Below are positions 49,734 to 58,103 of a stretch of DNA of 64,000 bases, in pieces (position 1 is the first letter of the stretch; each line of letters starts with the position of its first letter). Source of the DNA: Clostridium_B lapidicellarium (GTDB lineage Bacteria; Bacillota; Clostridia; Clostridiales; Clostridiaceae); the NCBI RefSeq assembly GCF_041224415.1, contig NZ_JBGFFE010000002.1, positions 1 to 64,000 of the forward strand, read 5' to 3'. The position numbers and the translations under genes were made by a program. Below the pieces are notes generated by a model, which saw nothing but the letters and a program-made list of their open reading frames with translations, was not told the origin of the DNA and did no database searches.

Positions 49734-50729
49734 TTACCTTCTACCAAAAATAGAAAAACTTCTTCCATGCTTTAAGTATATTACCCTATAAGGATTATTA
49801 CTTGGGAAATCAACATTTGTTTGGTCTATATATACATTATCACCAATTTTAAAATTACTATTTTCCTTCCACTCATCTAAATAGTGATGATTTATAAAAT
49901 AATATTTTAATTGATCGTTTTCAAAATAATAGTATCCTATTAACTGATGTGGTAGCAGACCATACTTAACCATAACTTCATTATGCCTATTAAAATGCCA
50001 TGGTATTCCCATATTTCTTAACTTATTCCCAACATAATCAGCATTTCTATATGTAAGGCCTTCCTCGTTAACAGGTACCCAGTAATCTAAAACAACAAAT
50101 CTTTTATTAAATGAGTAATTCTTATTATTGGGCTTAAATATGCTATAATTTCCAGAACCATAAAGATAAGCAGTTTTATATCTCTTATCTCCCATTGATG
50201 TTGAAACCCATGGACTTATTGCTCTAAAATCTTTATTACCAGCAGTATGAAGAGCATAGCACAACCAGTCTTTAATAATAATTAATTCATTATACGAATC
50301 TATACTCTTAATAGCTTTCCTTATCTTATCAATAACCTCATCACTATTGACATACGGGTTACGCTTTTTAAAGTATCTATTACAATGTTTGGCAAGTTCT
50401 TCTTTGTACAAATTAACAAAACTTAACAACATCTCTTTATTTACTACATTTGGTTCCAAAAAATCCCTAACTTTAGAATTTTCCAAAAATGCATGTATAG
50501 ACTTTTCTCCCCAATCAAAGATTATATCAGGTTTATCAATTATAGAATCTAAAATAGACTTTCTTCCTTCACCACGAGCTAATTTAACTAAATCATGATT
50601 TTCTTCAGATAATAATAATTGTTCTTGTAGAAACTCCTTACCTATTTCAGGTATATTTGATCCTTGACATTTGAAATATGGAATAGCGTAGATCAAATTT
50701 CTTGGTAATAGACACCCAAATACATCCAT
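49734..50729 (-). CDS. Moron protein with ADP-ribosyltransferase-like motifs
   Basis: This 331-aa protein is not part of the usual head module but lies between the capsid and decoration genes. Its C-terminal half has an ISPWVSTSM stretch (STS at 176-178), a strand KRFVVLDYWVPV, and HNEVMVKYGLLPHQLIGYYYF with Glu251. The order of STS motif followed by a Glu-Val strand resembles ADP-ribosyltransferases. The usual first Arg/His is unclear (His161 is a candidate). It has its own promoter. The function is inferred and could be a defence or host-modifying toxin. Confidence 0.5.
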   Translation of the reverse strand: MDVFGCLLPRNLIYAIPYFKCQGSNIPEIGKEFLQEQLLLSEENHDLVKLARGEGRKSILDSIIDKPDIIFDWGEKSIHAFLENSKVRDFLEPNVVNKEMLLSFVNLYKEELAKHCNRYFKKRNPYVNSDEVIDKIRKAIKSIDSYNELIIIKDWLCYALHTAGNKDFRAISPWVSTSMGDKRYKTAYLYGSGNYSIFKPNNKNYSFNKRFVVLDYWVPVNEEGLTYRNADYVGNKLRNMGIPWHFNRHNEVMVKYGLLPHQLIGYYYFENDQLKYYFINHHYLDEWKENSNFKIGDNVYIDQTNVDFPSNNPYRVIYLKHGRSFSIFGRR

Positions 50730-50791
50730 CCTTATTCCCCCAATATAAATTAACTATAATATGTATAAAAGTTATTAACTATTTTATATAT

Positions 50792-50800
50792 ATTATATCA
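50792..50800 (-). promoter_or_regulatory. Extended -10 promoter of the 331-aa moron
   Basis: Minus strand TGA-TATAAT (-10 at 50797-50792) about 65 nt before the ATG at 50729, in a very AT-rich gap between capsid gene and moron. It supports independent expression in the lysogen. Confidence 0.5.
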
Positions 50801-50832
50801 AAACTTATACACAATAAAAATATTATATCTGC

Positions 50833-52116
50833 TTACCTATCCCCCAAAGTAACAAATGGACTCAAATAACTAGCACCTTTATAAGGTGTAATAGGTTTAC
50901 TTCTATATGGAGCACCATTGAATTTATAAATAAATCTAAATACCTGCTCATCATACAAGAATCTTACATGTATTGACACATCTGCTGTTGGTGCCTTTTT
51001 ATCTATTCCAATATACTGGGTTGGATCTGCAAGTATGATGTCTCCCTTTTTACCAAGCACAGAACACTGCTCTATTGGAATTATTGGTCTATTTAAAAGA
51101 GTGCTGTACTGTGAACTTGAAGCTCCTCCAGATGGTAAAAATACAGGTGCTCCTCCTGTTCCTATATTAAGTGCCATTGTGTAAAGCTGTGGTTCTATTT
51201 CTTGATTAATATACCACACGGCATTAGCTCTAAGCCTTGCGGGCACTGAACTCCACATTTTAAGTATATTTTCATACTTTATAGTTCCTGCAGCTTGATC
51301 TTTTTCTTTTGCTACAGTTACAAGTGCATCTGAATTTAATACTCCAAGCGGCATTCCTACACCAGTACCATTTATAATTGCATCATCTATTTTGAAACTC
51401 ATTTCATCAGCATAAGCTTGTTTTACTATTGCCTCAAGAGCTGTTGCATCCTGAAGTAAATCATCTGTAACATAACAAAGTGCCAGTAATTTTTGAAGTG
51501 CCATATCAATTTCTCTGAATTTAGGTTTTGATTTTGTAACAGTTTCTGCTTCAGCTATCCAGTAAGCTTGAACACCGCCCCATCTGCTTCCATTTGCTCT
51601 GCTAGTTTCATCAATTCCAAGAGTTCTTAGTCTATTTGTATTTGCACCAATTGGAATCATTCTTATTCTGTTTGCAACCTGGCTTTCTGACATCATAACA
51701 TCAAACATATCCTGTATAAAATCATTTTCCAGCATAAAGCCGCCTTCAGACGTTACACTTTCATTCAAACCTGATGCTGAATTTTGATATATGAGTCTAT
51801 TATCCATTATTCCACCTGGTGAAGATGCCTTTGCTACAGCTTGAAGAAATTCTCCCATGCCGCCTTTCCATTTTTTATCATTAGGATCTTTAGGCTTTGC
51901 ATATATAGGCTCATTTACTGGTGTCTTATTAAGCTTTTCTCTTTCTTTCAGCTTGTCTTCTGCTTCTATTGTTTTTTCAAGATTTTTAATTTCTACCTCT
52001 AAATCATCATATAACTTTTGCTCTTCTTCATTCATTGCTCTTGCTGCATCAATTGCACCTTGTACTACAGCTGCTTGTGAGTCAAGTTTTTGTTTTAATA
52101 TTTCTTTTAAACTCAT
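50833..52116 (-). CDS. Major capsid protein, HK97 fold
   Basis: This 427-aa protein has an N-terminal coiled-coil scaffold-like delta region (about 1-75, ending in a Lys/Pro linker). The HK97-type body follows: GLNESVTSEGGFMLENDF, ANRIRMIPIGANTNRLRTLG and ADEMSFKIDDAIINGTGVGM. It is likely cleaved after the delta domain by the adjacent ClpP-like protease. It overlaps the protease gene by 4 nt. Confidence 0.92.
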   Translation of the reverse strand: MSLKEILKQKLDSQAAVVQGAIDAARAMNEEEQKLYDDLEVEIKNLEKTIEAEDKLKEREKLNKTPVNEPIYAKPKDPNDKKWKGGMGEFLQAVAKASSPGGIMDNRLIYQNSASGLNESVTSEGGFMLENDFIQDMFDVMMSESQVANRIRMIPIGANTNRLRTLGIDETSRANGSRWGGVQAYWIAEAETVTKSKPKFREIDMALQKLLALCYVTDDLLQDATALEAIVKQAYADEMSFKIDDAIINGTGVGMPLGVLNSDALVTVAKEKDQAAGTIKYENILKMWSSVPARLRANAVWYINQEIEPQLYTMALNIGTGGAPVFLPSGGASSSQYSTLLNRPIIPIEQCSVLGKKGDIILADPTQYIGIDKKAPTADVSIHVRFLYDEQVFRFIYKFNGAPYRSKPITPYKGASYLSPFVTLGDR

Positions 52117-52964
52117 ATATTAAATCTCCTCTCATGAATTTCATTTAACTTTTTGTATAAATCTATAGGAACCTGCTTTTCATCCTTAGCTGTTGGATTT
52201 TTATTATTGTCTGTAACTTTTTCTTTAATTTCTTCTATGTTAACAGGCTGTTCTTTAAGCTTATTAATTTTACTTTCACTTGGAATTGACTCTTTAAACT
52301 GAATTTTGCCTACTTGAAGATTTTTATATCTAGTAATATCAACCTTTAATCCATTAATAGCAAATATTCTATTATTCAACGAAGCTGCTACTTGTTTTTC
52401 TTCTTCAATTTCATCTGCAAAACCAAATTCTACTGCTTCCTCTGCTGTCATCCATGTTTCTGCATCCATCAGTTCAACTATACTTTCTTTCTCCATTCCT
52501 GTTTTATCCTCATATACTGAGATCATACTTTCTCTTACTTTATCTAAATCATCAGCTAATTTTCTAAAATCATTTGCATTCCCCATACCAAAAGACCAGG
52601 GATTGTGCACCATAAGCATTGCATTTTTAGGCATTTTAACTCTATCTCCTGCCATAGCAATTATTGAAGCTATACTTGCTGCAAGTCCATCCACATAAAC
52701 ATTAACTGTTGCACTATGCCTTTTTAGCATTGAATATATCGCCTGTCCTGCAAACACATCACCGCCGCCACTGTTTATATAAACATTTAAGGTTTTAATA
52801 TCTCCAAGTGAGTCTAATTCTTCCTTAAAATTTTTAGGTGTAATTTCATCTCCCCACCAAGTGGAGTCACTTATATCTCCATATAAAAGAAGCTCTCCTT
52901 CATCACTATTTTCTTTTGCATTAAACTTCCAAAACTTCTTACATTTACTCACGCTTTTCACCAC
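52113..52964 (-). CDS. ClpP-like prohead protease
   Basis: This 283-aa protein has a ClpP-fold head maturation protease: LNVYINSGGGDVFAGQAIY, the catalytic Ser97 in VDGLAASIAS, and His120 in LMVHNPW. It also has EAVEFGFADEIEE and a C-terminal charged region. It should remove the capsid delta domain. It overlaps portal by 20 nt and capsid by 4 nt. Confidence 0.9.
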   Translation of the reverse strand: MVKSVSKCKKFWKFNAKENSDEGELLLYGDISDSTWWGDEITPKNFKEELDSLGDIKTLNVYINSGGGDVFAGQAIYSMLKRHSATVNVYVDGLAASIASIIAMAGDRVKMPKNAMLMVHNPWSFGMGNANDFRKLADDLDKVRESMISVYEDKTGMEKESIVELMDAETWMTAEEAVEFGFADEIEEEKQVAASLNNRIFAINGLKVDITRYKNLQVGKIQFKESIPSESKINKLKEQPVNIEEIKEKVTDNNKNPTAKDEKQVPIDLYKKLNEIHERRFNI

Positions 52965-54225
52965 CTTTTGAAATCATTTCATATATTTTCTCCGCCAATT
53001 CCTTATTTTTATTTTCTATGTCAACAGAACCTGCTTCACTCATATTTAAAGGCTGTAAATATATATCTCCATTTTCAATTGGGTCCATGTTTTCAAGTCT
53101 TCTTATATCATTTACACTTAGCCAACCCCATTGTCTGCCCTGTGCATAAGCTGAAGCTCTAGTCTGGGCATCTCCTCTTAAAAGTGCATCCACTTTAAAC
53201 TCGAAATATCTATTTTTTCTTTTTGATTCATTTGAAAGCAACTGCAAATTCAAATTTTCTTCCCATCTTTTAAACCAGGGGAGCATTGTATAAACAATGA
53301 ATTCAAGACTTTGGTGTTCTATGTTATTGTTGGTTGACCTTGTTAAATCTTGTACCAAATGAAGTGGTATTCTAAATATCCTACACACATCTTCTATCCT
53401 AAATCTCTTGGATTCTAAAAACTGTGCATCAGTAAGTTTCATAGTAACTTCTTTAAATTGACCTCCACCCTCAAGTATCATAGGCACTCCTGCATTAGAA
53501 AGCCCTGTATAATTTTTCTTTATGTCCTTTTTTAATCTCTTAAAAGCTTCGTCTCCTAGCTCATTAGGATACTGAAATATTCCACTTGTCGATGCCCTAT
53601 TAAGATAAAAATTTCTTTCAAACTTGTCTTGAGATAATCCAATATCAATAGTTAACGCCGCATAAGTTAGAGGTGTTACTCCTATATAGCCATCCAAAGT
53701 TAACCCCGGTATATGCAGTATTTCATCTCTTGTCTTCGGCTCAGTTTTACCATCAATAAAGTAAAGAAGCCTTCCTGTGTCTTTATCTATATCAATCCTT
53801 ACTCTATTCCATAAAATAGGTCTAAGTTCTAATAAATCACCATGAAGATTAAATACCTTTTGAGCTATAAAGTTTCCACCTAAGTTCATATTACTCATTC
53901 CTGTTTCCTTAAACTGCCCCGGTGTCATTTCTGGATTTGGATTATAATGCATCAGCTGATATTCTGGAGCATCTGTAACTTGAACTCTATTGCCTTTACT
54001 GTCTTTCTCATATAAAAATATAGGACAACTAGCAAGAGTTTCTGAAAGTACCCTGTTACAAGCAAAAACTGCTGTAAAACTCATAGCTGTATTAGCATCT
54101 ATAGTTGTATTATCTGCTGTAGGAACATCTTCTCCACTTAAAAAATCCTGAGAATATTTCTGCAGGACTTCAAATAATGCATTCTGTGGAGTAAGAAAAA
54201 GCTTACATCTATCTATAAATTTCAA
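52945..54225 (-). CDS. Portal protein, HK97 family
   Basis: This 426-aa protein has the phage portal pattern: NTAMSFTAVFACNRVLSETL, YQLMHYNPNPEMTPGQF, FRIPLHLVQDLTRSTNNNIE and QWGWLSVNDIRRLENMDP. It forms the dodecameric ring through which DNA is packaged. It lies 11 nt after terminase. Confidence 0.92.
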   Translation of the reverse strand: MKFIDRCKLFLTPQNALFEVLQKYSQDFLSGEDVPTADNTTIDANTAMSFTAVFACNRVLSETLASCPIFLYEKDSKGNRVQVTDAPEYQLMHYNPNPEMTPGQFKETGMSNMNLGGNFIAQKVFNLHGDLLELRPILWNRVRIDIDKDTGRLLYFIDGKTEPKTRDEILHIPGLTLDGYIGVTPLTYAALTIDIGLSQDKFERNFYLNRASTSGIFQYPNELGDEAFKRLKKDIKKNYTGLSNAGVPMILEGGGQFKEVTMKLTDAQFLESKRFRIEDVCRIFRIPLHLVQDLTRSTNNNIEHQSLEFIVYTMLPWFKRWEENLNLQLLSNESKRKNRYFEFKVDALLRGDAQTRASAYAQGRQWGWLSVNDIRRLENMDPIENGDIYLQPLNMSEAGSVDIENKNKELAEKIYEMISKGGEKRE

Positions 54226-54236
54226 AACATCACTTC

Positions 54237-55793
54237 CTAATCAAGTAAACTTCTCATTCCTCTTTTTTCATAAACTGATTCTTTAGATTCATGTCTTATT
54301 GCCCTATCAAGAGCCATTATTAAAGCTACAGCTCCATCTATTTTTTCAGTAGACTTTTCTTTATCAGGTTTTATGTTTCCAGCTGGATCAGTCCTCACAA
54401 ATATGTTGTCCATCATCCAACTTAATACAGGATGTCCTCCATGAGCTATTTTCTGTTCTAGAGTTATTTTCATAAGCTCTTTCGTTGGTGGACTCATATC
54501 CTTATAGCCTTGACCAAAGGGAACTACAGTAAAACCTAAGCCGTCTAAGTTTTGAACCATCTGCACAGCTCCCCAGCGGTCAAAAGCTATTTCTTTTATA
54601 TTAAATTGTGTCCCAAGTTTATCTATAAAATTTTCAATAAAAGCATAATGAATAACATTTCCTTCTGTAGTTTCAAGAAAACCCTGTTTCTTCCATACAT
54701 CATAAGGAACATGATCTCTTTTTACTCTAAGTTTCAAATTATCTTCTGGTATCCAGAAGAAAGGTAAAACATAATATTTATCATCCTCAGTTATTGGGGG
54801 AAATACTAAAACAAAGGCAGTAATATCATTAGTACTTGAAAGATCCAAGCCGCCATAACATTCTCTACCTTTAAGTTTTTCAATATTAACTTCAAAAGAG
54901 CACTTGTTCCAAACATCCATAGGCATCCATCTTACAGATTGTTTAACCCATTGATTAAGTCTAAGCTGCCTGAATATATTTTCTTCAGCTGGATTTTCCT
55001 TTGCACTATTAAAAGCATTCCTAACCTTTTCTATATCAATGGTATGCCCTAGTGATGGATTAGCTTTATACCAATTCTCCTCTAAGCTCCAATCATCCTC
55101 ATCTTTAATTCCATATATCACAGGATAAAAAGTTTTATCAATTTTCTTACCTCTTAAAATGTCTTCTGCCTTTTGATGTACCTCATAGCATATAGAATTT
55201 CTATCTGTTCCAGCCGTTGTAATTAAAAAGAACAGCGGCTGCATTCTTGCATCACCACTGCCCTTTGTCATAACATCATATAATTCTCTATTAGGTTGTG
55301 CATGTAGCTCATCAAAAATTACTCCATGAACATTAAGTCCATGTTTTGAAAAAGCCTCCGATGACAAAACTTGATAAAAGCTTCCAAGAGGCATATACAC
55401 TAATCTCTTTTGAGATATTACAGGCTTTATTCTTTTTTTAAGTGCCGGACATTGGTCAACCATATCTACTGCTACATCAAAAACTATAGATGCCTGCTGC
55501 CTGTCTGCGGCACAGCCATAAACTTCAGCCCCCCATTCATTATCTGCACAGGTAAGGTAAAGAGCTATAGCTGCGGCAATTTCACTTTTTCCATTTTTCT
55601 TTGGAATTTCTACATAAGCCGTATTGTACTGTCTAAATCCATTTTCTTTAACATTTCCAAATATGTCTCTTATAATTTTATCCTGCCAGGGTAATAAATC
55701 AAAGGGAACTCCATGCCACACGCCCTTTGTGTGCTTAAGATTATTTATGAACTTTACTACCTTTTCTGCTTTCTTTTCGTCAAACATCTTCAC
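54237..55793 (-). CDS. terL: Terminase large subunit
   Basis: This 518-aa protein has an N-terminal packaging ATPase with a Walker-A-like VEIPKKNGKSEIAAAIA (about 59-75) and Walker B in VHGVIFDELHAQPN. A C-terminal RNase H-like nuclease follows, with Asp in YGGLDLSSTNDITAF and IAFDRWGAVQMV. It packages DNA with the P27-like small subunit, overlapping it by 4 nt. Confidence 0.93.
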   Translation of the reverse strand: MKMFDEKKAEKVVKFINNLKHTKGVWHGVPFDLLPWQDKIIRDIFGNVKENGFRQYNTAYVEIPKKNGKSEIAAAIALYLTCADNEWGAEVYGCAADRQQASIVFDVAVDMVDQCPALKKRIKPVISQKRLVYMPLGSFYQVLSSEAFSKHGLNVHGVIFDELHAQPNRELYDVMTKGSGDARMQPLFFLITTAGTDRNSICYEVHQKAEDILRGKKIDKTFYPVIYGIKDEDDWSLEENWYKANPSLGHTIDIEKVRNAFNSAKENPAEENIFRQLRLNQWVKQSVRWMPMDVWNKCSFEVNIEKLKGRECYGGLDLSSTNDITAFVLVFPPITEDDKYYVLPFFWIPEDNLKLRVKRDHVPYDVWKKQGFLETTEGNVIHYAFIENFIDKLGTQFNIKEIAFDRWGAVQMVQNLDGLGFTVVPFGQGYKDMSPPTKELMKITLEQKIAHGGHPVLSWMMDNIFVRTDPAGNIKPDKEKSTEKIDGAVALIMALDRAIRHESKESVYEKRGMRSLLD

Positions 55794-56260
55794 ACCATCC
55801 TTAGAATGTCTTCCATAGGATCATCAGTTTTACCTGTTTCTGTACCTACCCTAATCCTAGTACGAGATGATGGTGTTAATCCAAATTCAGAGCAAAAGTC
55901 TTTCATAATTTTAAGATAAGTTTGAGCAATAGAAACCTGCGGTACCTGTTGAATATATCCTGATGGTGTTTTAAAAATAGTACCATGCTTTGTTAAAAAC
56001 TCTTCTGCTTCTTTCCATCTTGCATAAGCCTGGCAGTATCCAGCAAAAGCAGCCGCATCTACTTTTGTAAGTACACCTATTTTCTCTAATGTCTTTGTCA
56101 TCCTTCTCCATTCTTTTTTAGCTTCTGGTTCAAGCCATGACGGACATTTTGGAGCTTTCTTTTCGGGTTTTGGTTCATTTATATTTAATGGTCTTTTTCC
56201 TGGATTTCCTTCAAGAACTTTTAGAGCTGTTGGTTTTGGTTTTCTTCCTCTTGTCGCCAT
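55790..56260 (-). CDS. terS: Terminase small subunit, P27 family
   Basis: This 156-aa protein has the P27 family opening RGRKPKPTALKVLEGNPGKR and the conserved CPSWLEPEAKKEWRRMTK and DAAAFAGYCQAYARWKEAE blocks. It recognises the packaging site. ATG after AGGAGGTGAAACC. The divergent RHH-type gene starts 118 nt to its right. Confidence 0.91.
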   Translation of the reverse strand: MATRGRKPKPTALKVLEGNPGKRPLNINEPKPEKKAPKCPSWLEPEAKKEWRRMTKTLEKIGVLTKVDAAAFAGYCQAYARWKEAEEFLTKHGTIFKTPSGYIQQVPQVSIAQTYLKIMKDFCSEFGLTPSSRTRIRVGTETGKTDDPMEDILRMV

Positions 56261-56290
56261 GGTTTCACCTCCTAATTTTTTAATTAATTA

Positions 56291-56360
56291 TTGACATTTT
56301 ATCTTTTATTCAATACAATGTAATTACATACTATGACATTCATACTATGTAATTACATTG
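56291..56360 (+). promoter_or_regulatory. Promoter and twin palindromic operator of the RHH gene
   Basis: TTGACA (56291-56296), a 17-nt spacer and TACAAT (56314-56319) make a near-consensus promoter. The palindrome ATGTAATTACAT occurs twice (56318-56329 and 56347-56358) and together the sites form a 15-bp perfect inverted repeat (56316-56330 with 56346-56360). This fits tight autorepression by a small dimeric regulator. Confidence 0.82.
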
Positions 56361-56377
56361 TTGAAAGGATGATAATT

Positions 56378-56746
56378 ATGCCTCAAATTACTTTAAGAGT
56401 TTCAAAATCCACCTTAAAAAAACTTCAAAAATATGCAGATGCTAAAAATTTAACAGTAACTGACTATCTTATATCCCAAGCATTACCTAACTATATTGAC
56501 GAAATATTAACTGTTGGTAAAGTTCTTGATAAACTACCTTCTAAAAAATCAGGTAATGTTTTCTCAATTAAGGATTTATTCTCTGCTAGTGATTGGAGCA
56601 ATTCTACACCTGGTAGTCACATATCAACTGGAAGACTATTTTTTCAAGCATATGAAAAAAATCAATTTAATTTAAAATCACGCATTGAATTTCTTGGAAA
56701 AAATTCAGCAAACCTTGCAATTTATAAAAAACTTACTGATAATTAA
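56378..56746 (+). CDS. Small RHH-type regulator with DUF1413-like tail
   Basis: This protein of about 122 aa starts at the ATG at 56378 (MPQITLRVSKSTLKKL), behind GAAAGGATGA. The N-terminus has a ribbon-helix-helix pattern (LRVSKSTLKKLQKYADAKN and LTVTDYLISQAL). The C-terminal part FSIKDLFSASDWSN and STGRLFFQAY recalls DUF1413. It stands alone on the plus strand and is controlled by a strong promoter with twin palindromes. Probably a DNA-binding autorepressor; the target genes are not known. Confidence 0.72.
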   Translation: MPQITLRVSKSTLKKLQKYADAKNLTVTDYLISQALPNYIDEILTVGKVLDKLPSKKSGNVFSIKDLFSASDWSNSTPGSHISTGRLFFQAYEKNQFNLKSRIEFLGKNSANLAIYKKLTDN

Positions 56747-56778
56747 TCGAGTAATCAAAAAGTAATAGGATCTTCCTA

Positions 56779-57486
56779 TTACTTTTTTCTAAAAGCACTG
56801 TTGCCATCTAGCTTACTAAGTAATTGATTCCTTGCCTCTTTATACCTATCTCCTATAAATCCAAGCCTTAAAAGCCAGGTTCTAAAGGTGTATTTTTCAT
56901 TATCCGTTTGCCTTTCCTTTGGAGAAGAATGTTTAAACTTCTTTGAGCTTTCATTAAGTGCCTCAACAAATTGGTCAGCAATTTCAGCATCCTCAATTCC
57001 TTTTATAAATTTAAATTCTAAAGTTTTCTTTTCAAAATCGAAACTAATACCCGGACACTTTTCTGCTCCAATTTCTAAAACTGCTGTTTTAAAATCTTCA
57101 ATACTTACAATTCTTATATTGTTTATACCTTCCACAAATTCTCCTGTAACAATATCCGTTTCAATTGCTAATGCCTTTTTTATAAGAGTCTGCTTGCTGC
57201 TTATCATATTTATTAAATTTCTTAAGGTGATCCCTGTATGCCCAGCCATTGAGAATATAATTTCTGAATGCTCAGTCTCTGCTTTTATACTTTCTTCTTG
57301 AAAATCATTTAACAATTCTTCAAGTTCTACTTCTATGCCTTCTGAATTTTTGATACCGCCTTCTTTATCAACAGTTATAACTCCTTGTAGTGATTTAATT
57401 TGATAAGCAAAACTTGGTACCCCCATATATTCTGGTTTCACACCAAAATGCTCACCTAATATTCTTACAGCTTCTTTTCTTTCCAA
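56779..57486 (-). CDS. Conserved phage protein, unknown function
   Basis: This 235-aa protein starts MERKEAVRILGEHFGVKPEY and ends with FRTWLLRLGFIGDRYKEARN, which I associate with a clostridial phage protein sometimes labelled virulence-related. The label has no mechanistic basis here. It is mixed alpha/beta with no catalytic motif seen. Its promoter region holds the 38-bp repeat (copy 1). Confidence 0.65.
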   Translation of the reverse strand: MERKEAVRILGEHFGVKPEYMGVPSFAYQIKSLQGVITVDKEGGIKNSEGIEVELEELLNDFQEESIKAETEHSEIIFSMAGHTGITLRNLINMISSKQTLIKKALAIETDIVTGEFVEGINNIRIVSIEDFKTAVLEIGAEKCPGISFDFEKKTLEFKFIKGIEDAEIADQFVEALNESSKKFKHSSPKERQTDNEKYTFRTWLLRLGFIGDRYKEARNQLLSKLDGNSAFRKK

Positions 57487-57500
57487 ATCAATTACCTCCT

Positions 57501-57538
57501 GTGCTTTTTGTTATTACATTAATCACTCTAAAACACAG
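57501..57538 (-). repeat. Phage promoter-region repeat, copy 1
   Basis: About 38 bp with GTGCTTT... on one end and ...AAACACAG on the other, containing CACTCTA. It is very similar to copy 2 (58051-58089) and lies directly upstream of the ribosome site of the 235-aa gene. Confidence 0.65.
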
Positions 57539-57611
57539 ATATATCAAGTTATTTATGAAGGTTTATTTCCTTTGAATAAAGGCTAATATGAGTACCAAGG
57601 CGGTGATATCA

Positions 57612-57704
57612 ATGAAAAAATCAAGTTTCATAAGAATAGATACCCTTATAACTATTTCAGCAATTATGCTTTTTATATTAGCATCAGTTAAATTTATACA
57701 CTAA
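57612..57704 (+). CDS. 30-aa single-span membrane peptide
   Basis: A plus-strand ORF with ATG behind AAGGCGGTGAT, encoding a basic N-terminus (MKKSSFIRID) and one hydrophobic helix (TLITISAIMLFILASVKFI). A terminator follows at once. It sits alone between minus-strand genes. The size and topology resemble type I toxins or small phage membrane peptides, but no antisense RNA was identified. Confidence 0.5.
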   Translation: MKKSSFIRIDTLITISAIMLFILASVKFIH

Positions 57705-57725
57705 AAAAAGCCCAGCAAGCTTTTT
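57705..57725. terminator. Bidirectional terminator after the membrane peptide
   Basis: AAAAAGC / GCTTTTT stem with a 7-nt loop and flanking A and T runs serves both the plus-strand peptide gene and the minus-strand 103-aa gene. Confidence 0.75.
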
Positions 57726-58035
57726 ATTTTTCTATGGCTGTATATCTTGGGTATGTATATCCTTCTGAATCTACCAAGATGCTTTCATTTGTTTTTGTAT
57801 TTTTTGCTCTTATGCATCTCAACTCACCTTTTTCATTGCAGCCGCCATCTTCTTCTGATATCCATGTTTGATCCTTCCAAAGTTCCTTTTCAAACTGTTC
57901 AAATTCATCATCAATTAATTCAATTTCTTTTATAACTTCATAAGCTGTTCCTCTCATTCCATCCTTTTTAGCTTCTTTTGTAAATTCCTCAAGTTCCTTT
58001 AAATTTAAAACCTTTCTTCCAAATAATGCTTTCAT
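57724..58035 (-). CDS. Small phage protein, unknown function
   Basis: A protein of about 103 aa starting at the ATG at 58035 (MKALFGRKVLN) behind GGAGG with 8-nt spacing. The frame continues to 58098 but through promoter-like DNA. It is acidic in the middle (EIELIDDEFEQFEKELW) and ends in a strand-rich segment ILVDSEGYTYPRYTAIE. No family is assigned. The upstream 39-bp repeat (copy 2) supports the chosen start. Confidence 0.65.
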   Translation of the reverse strand: MKALFGRKVLNLKELEEFTKEAKKDGMRGTAYEVIKEIELIDDEFEQFEKELWKDQTWISEEDGGCNEKGELRCIRAKNTKTNESILVDSEGYTYPRYTAIEK

Positions 58036-58050
58036 TTTGTTTTCCTCCAT

Positions 58051-58089
58051 GTGCTTTTTTGTTATACTATATATCACTCTAAAGCACAG
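58051..58089 (-). repeat. Phage promoter-region repeat, copy 2
   Basis: GTGCTTTTTTG...CTCTAAAGCACAG: terminal arms GTGCTTT and AAAGCAC are inverted, and CACTCTAAA is shared with copy 1. It lies directly upstream of GGAGG of the 103-aa gene. Confidence 0.68.
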
Positions 58090-58103
58090 TAATAGCAAGA
58101 GTC

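Noticed and set aside
56333..56377. Upstream ATG extending the RHH gene
   Set aside because: It lies within the operator palindrome and has no ribosome site; the ATG at 56378 follows GAAAGGATGA.
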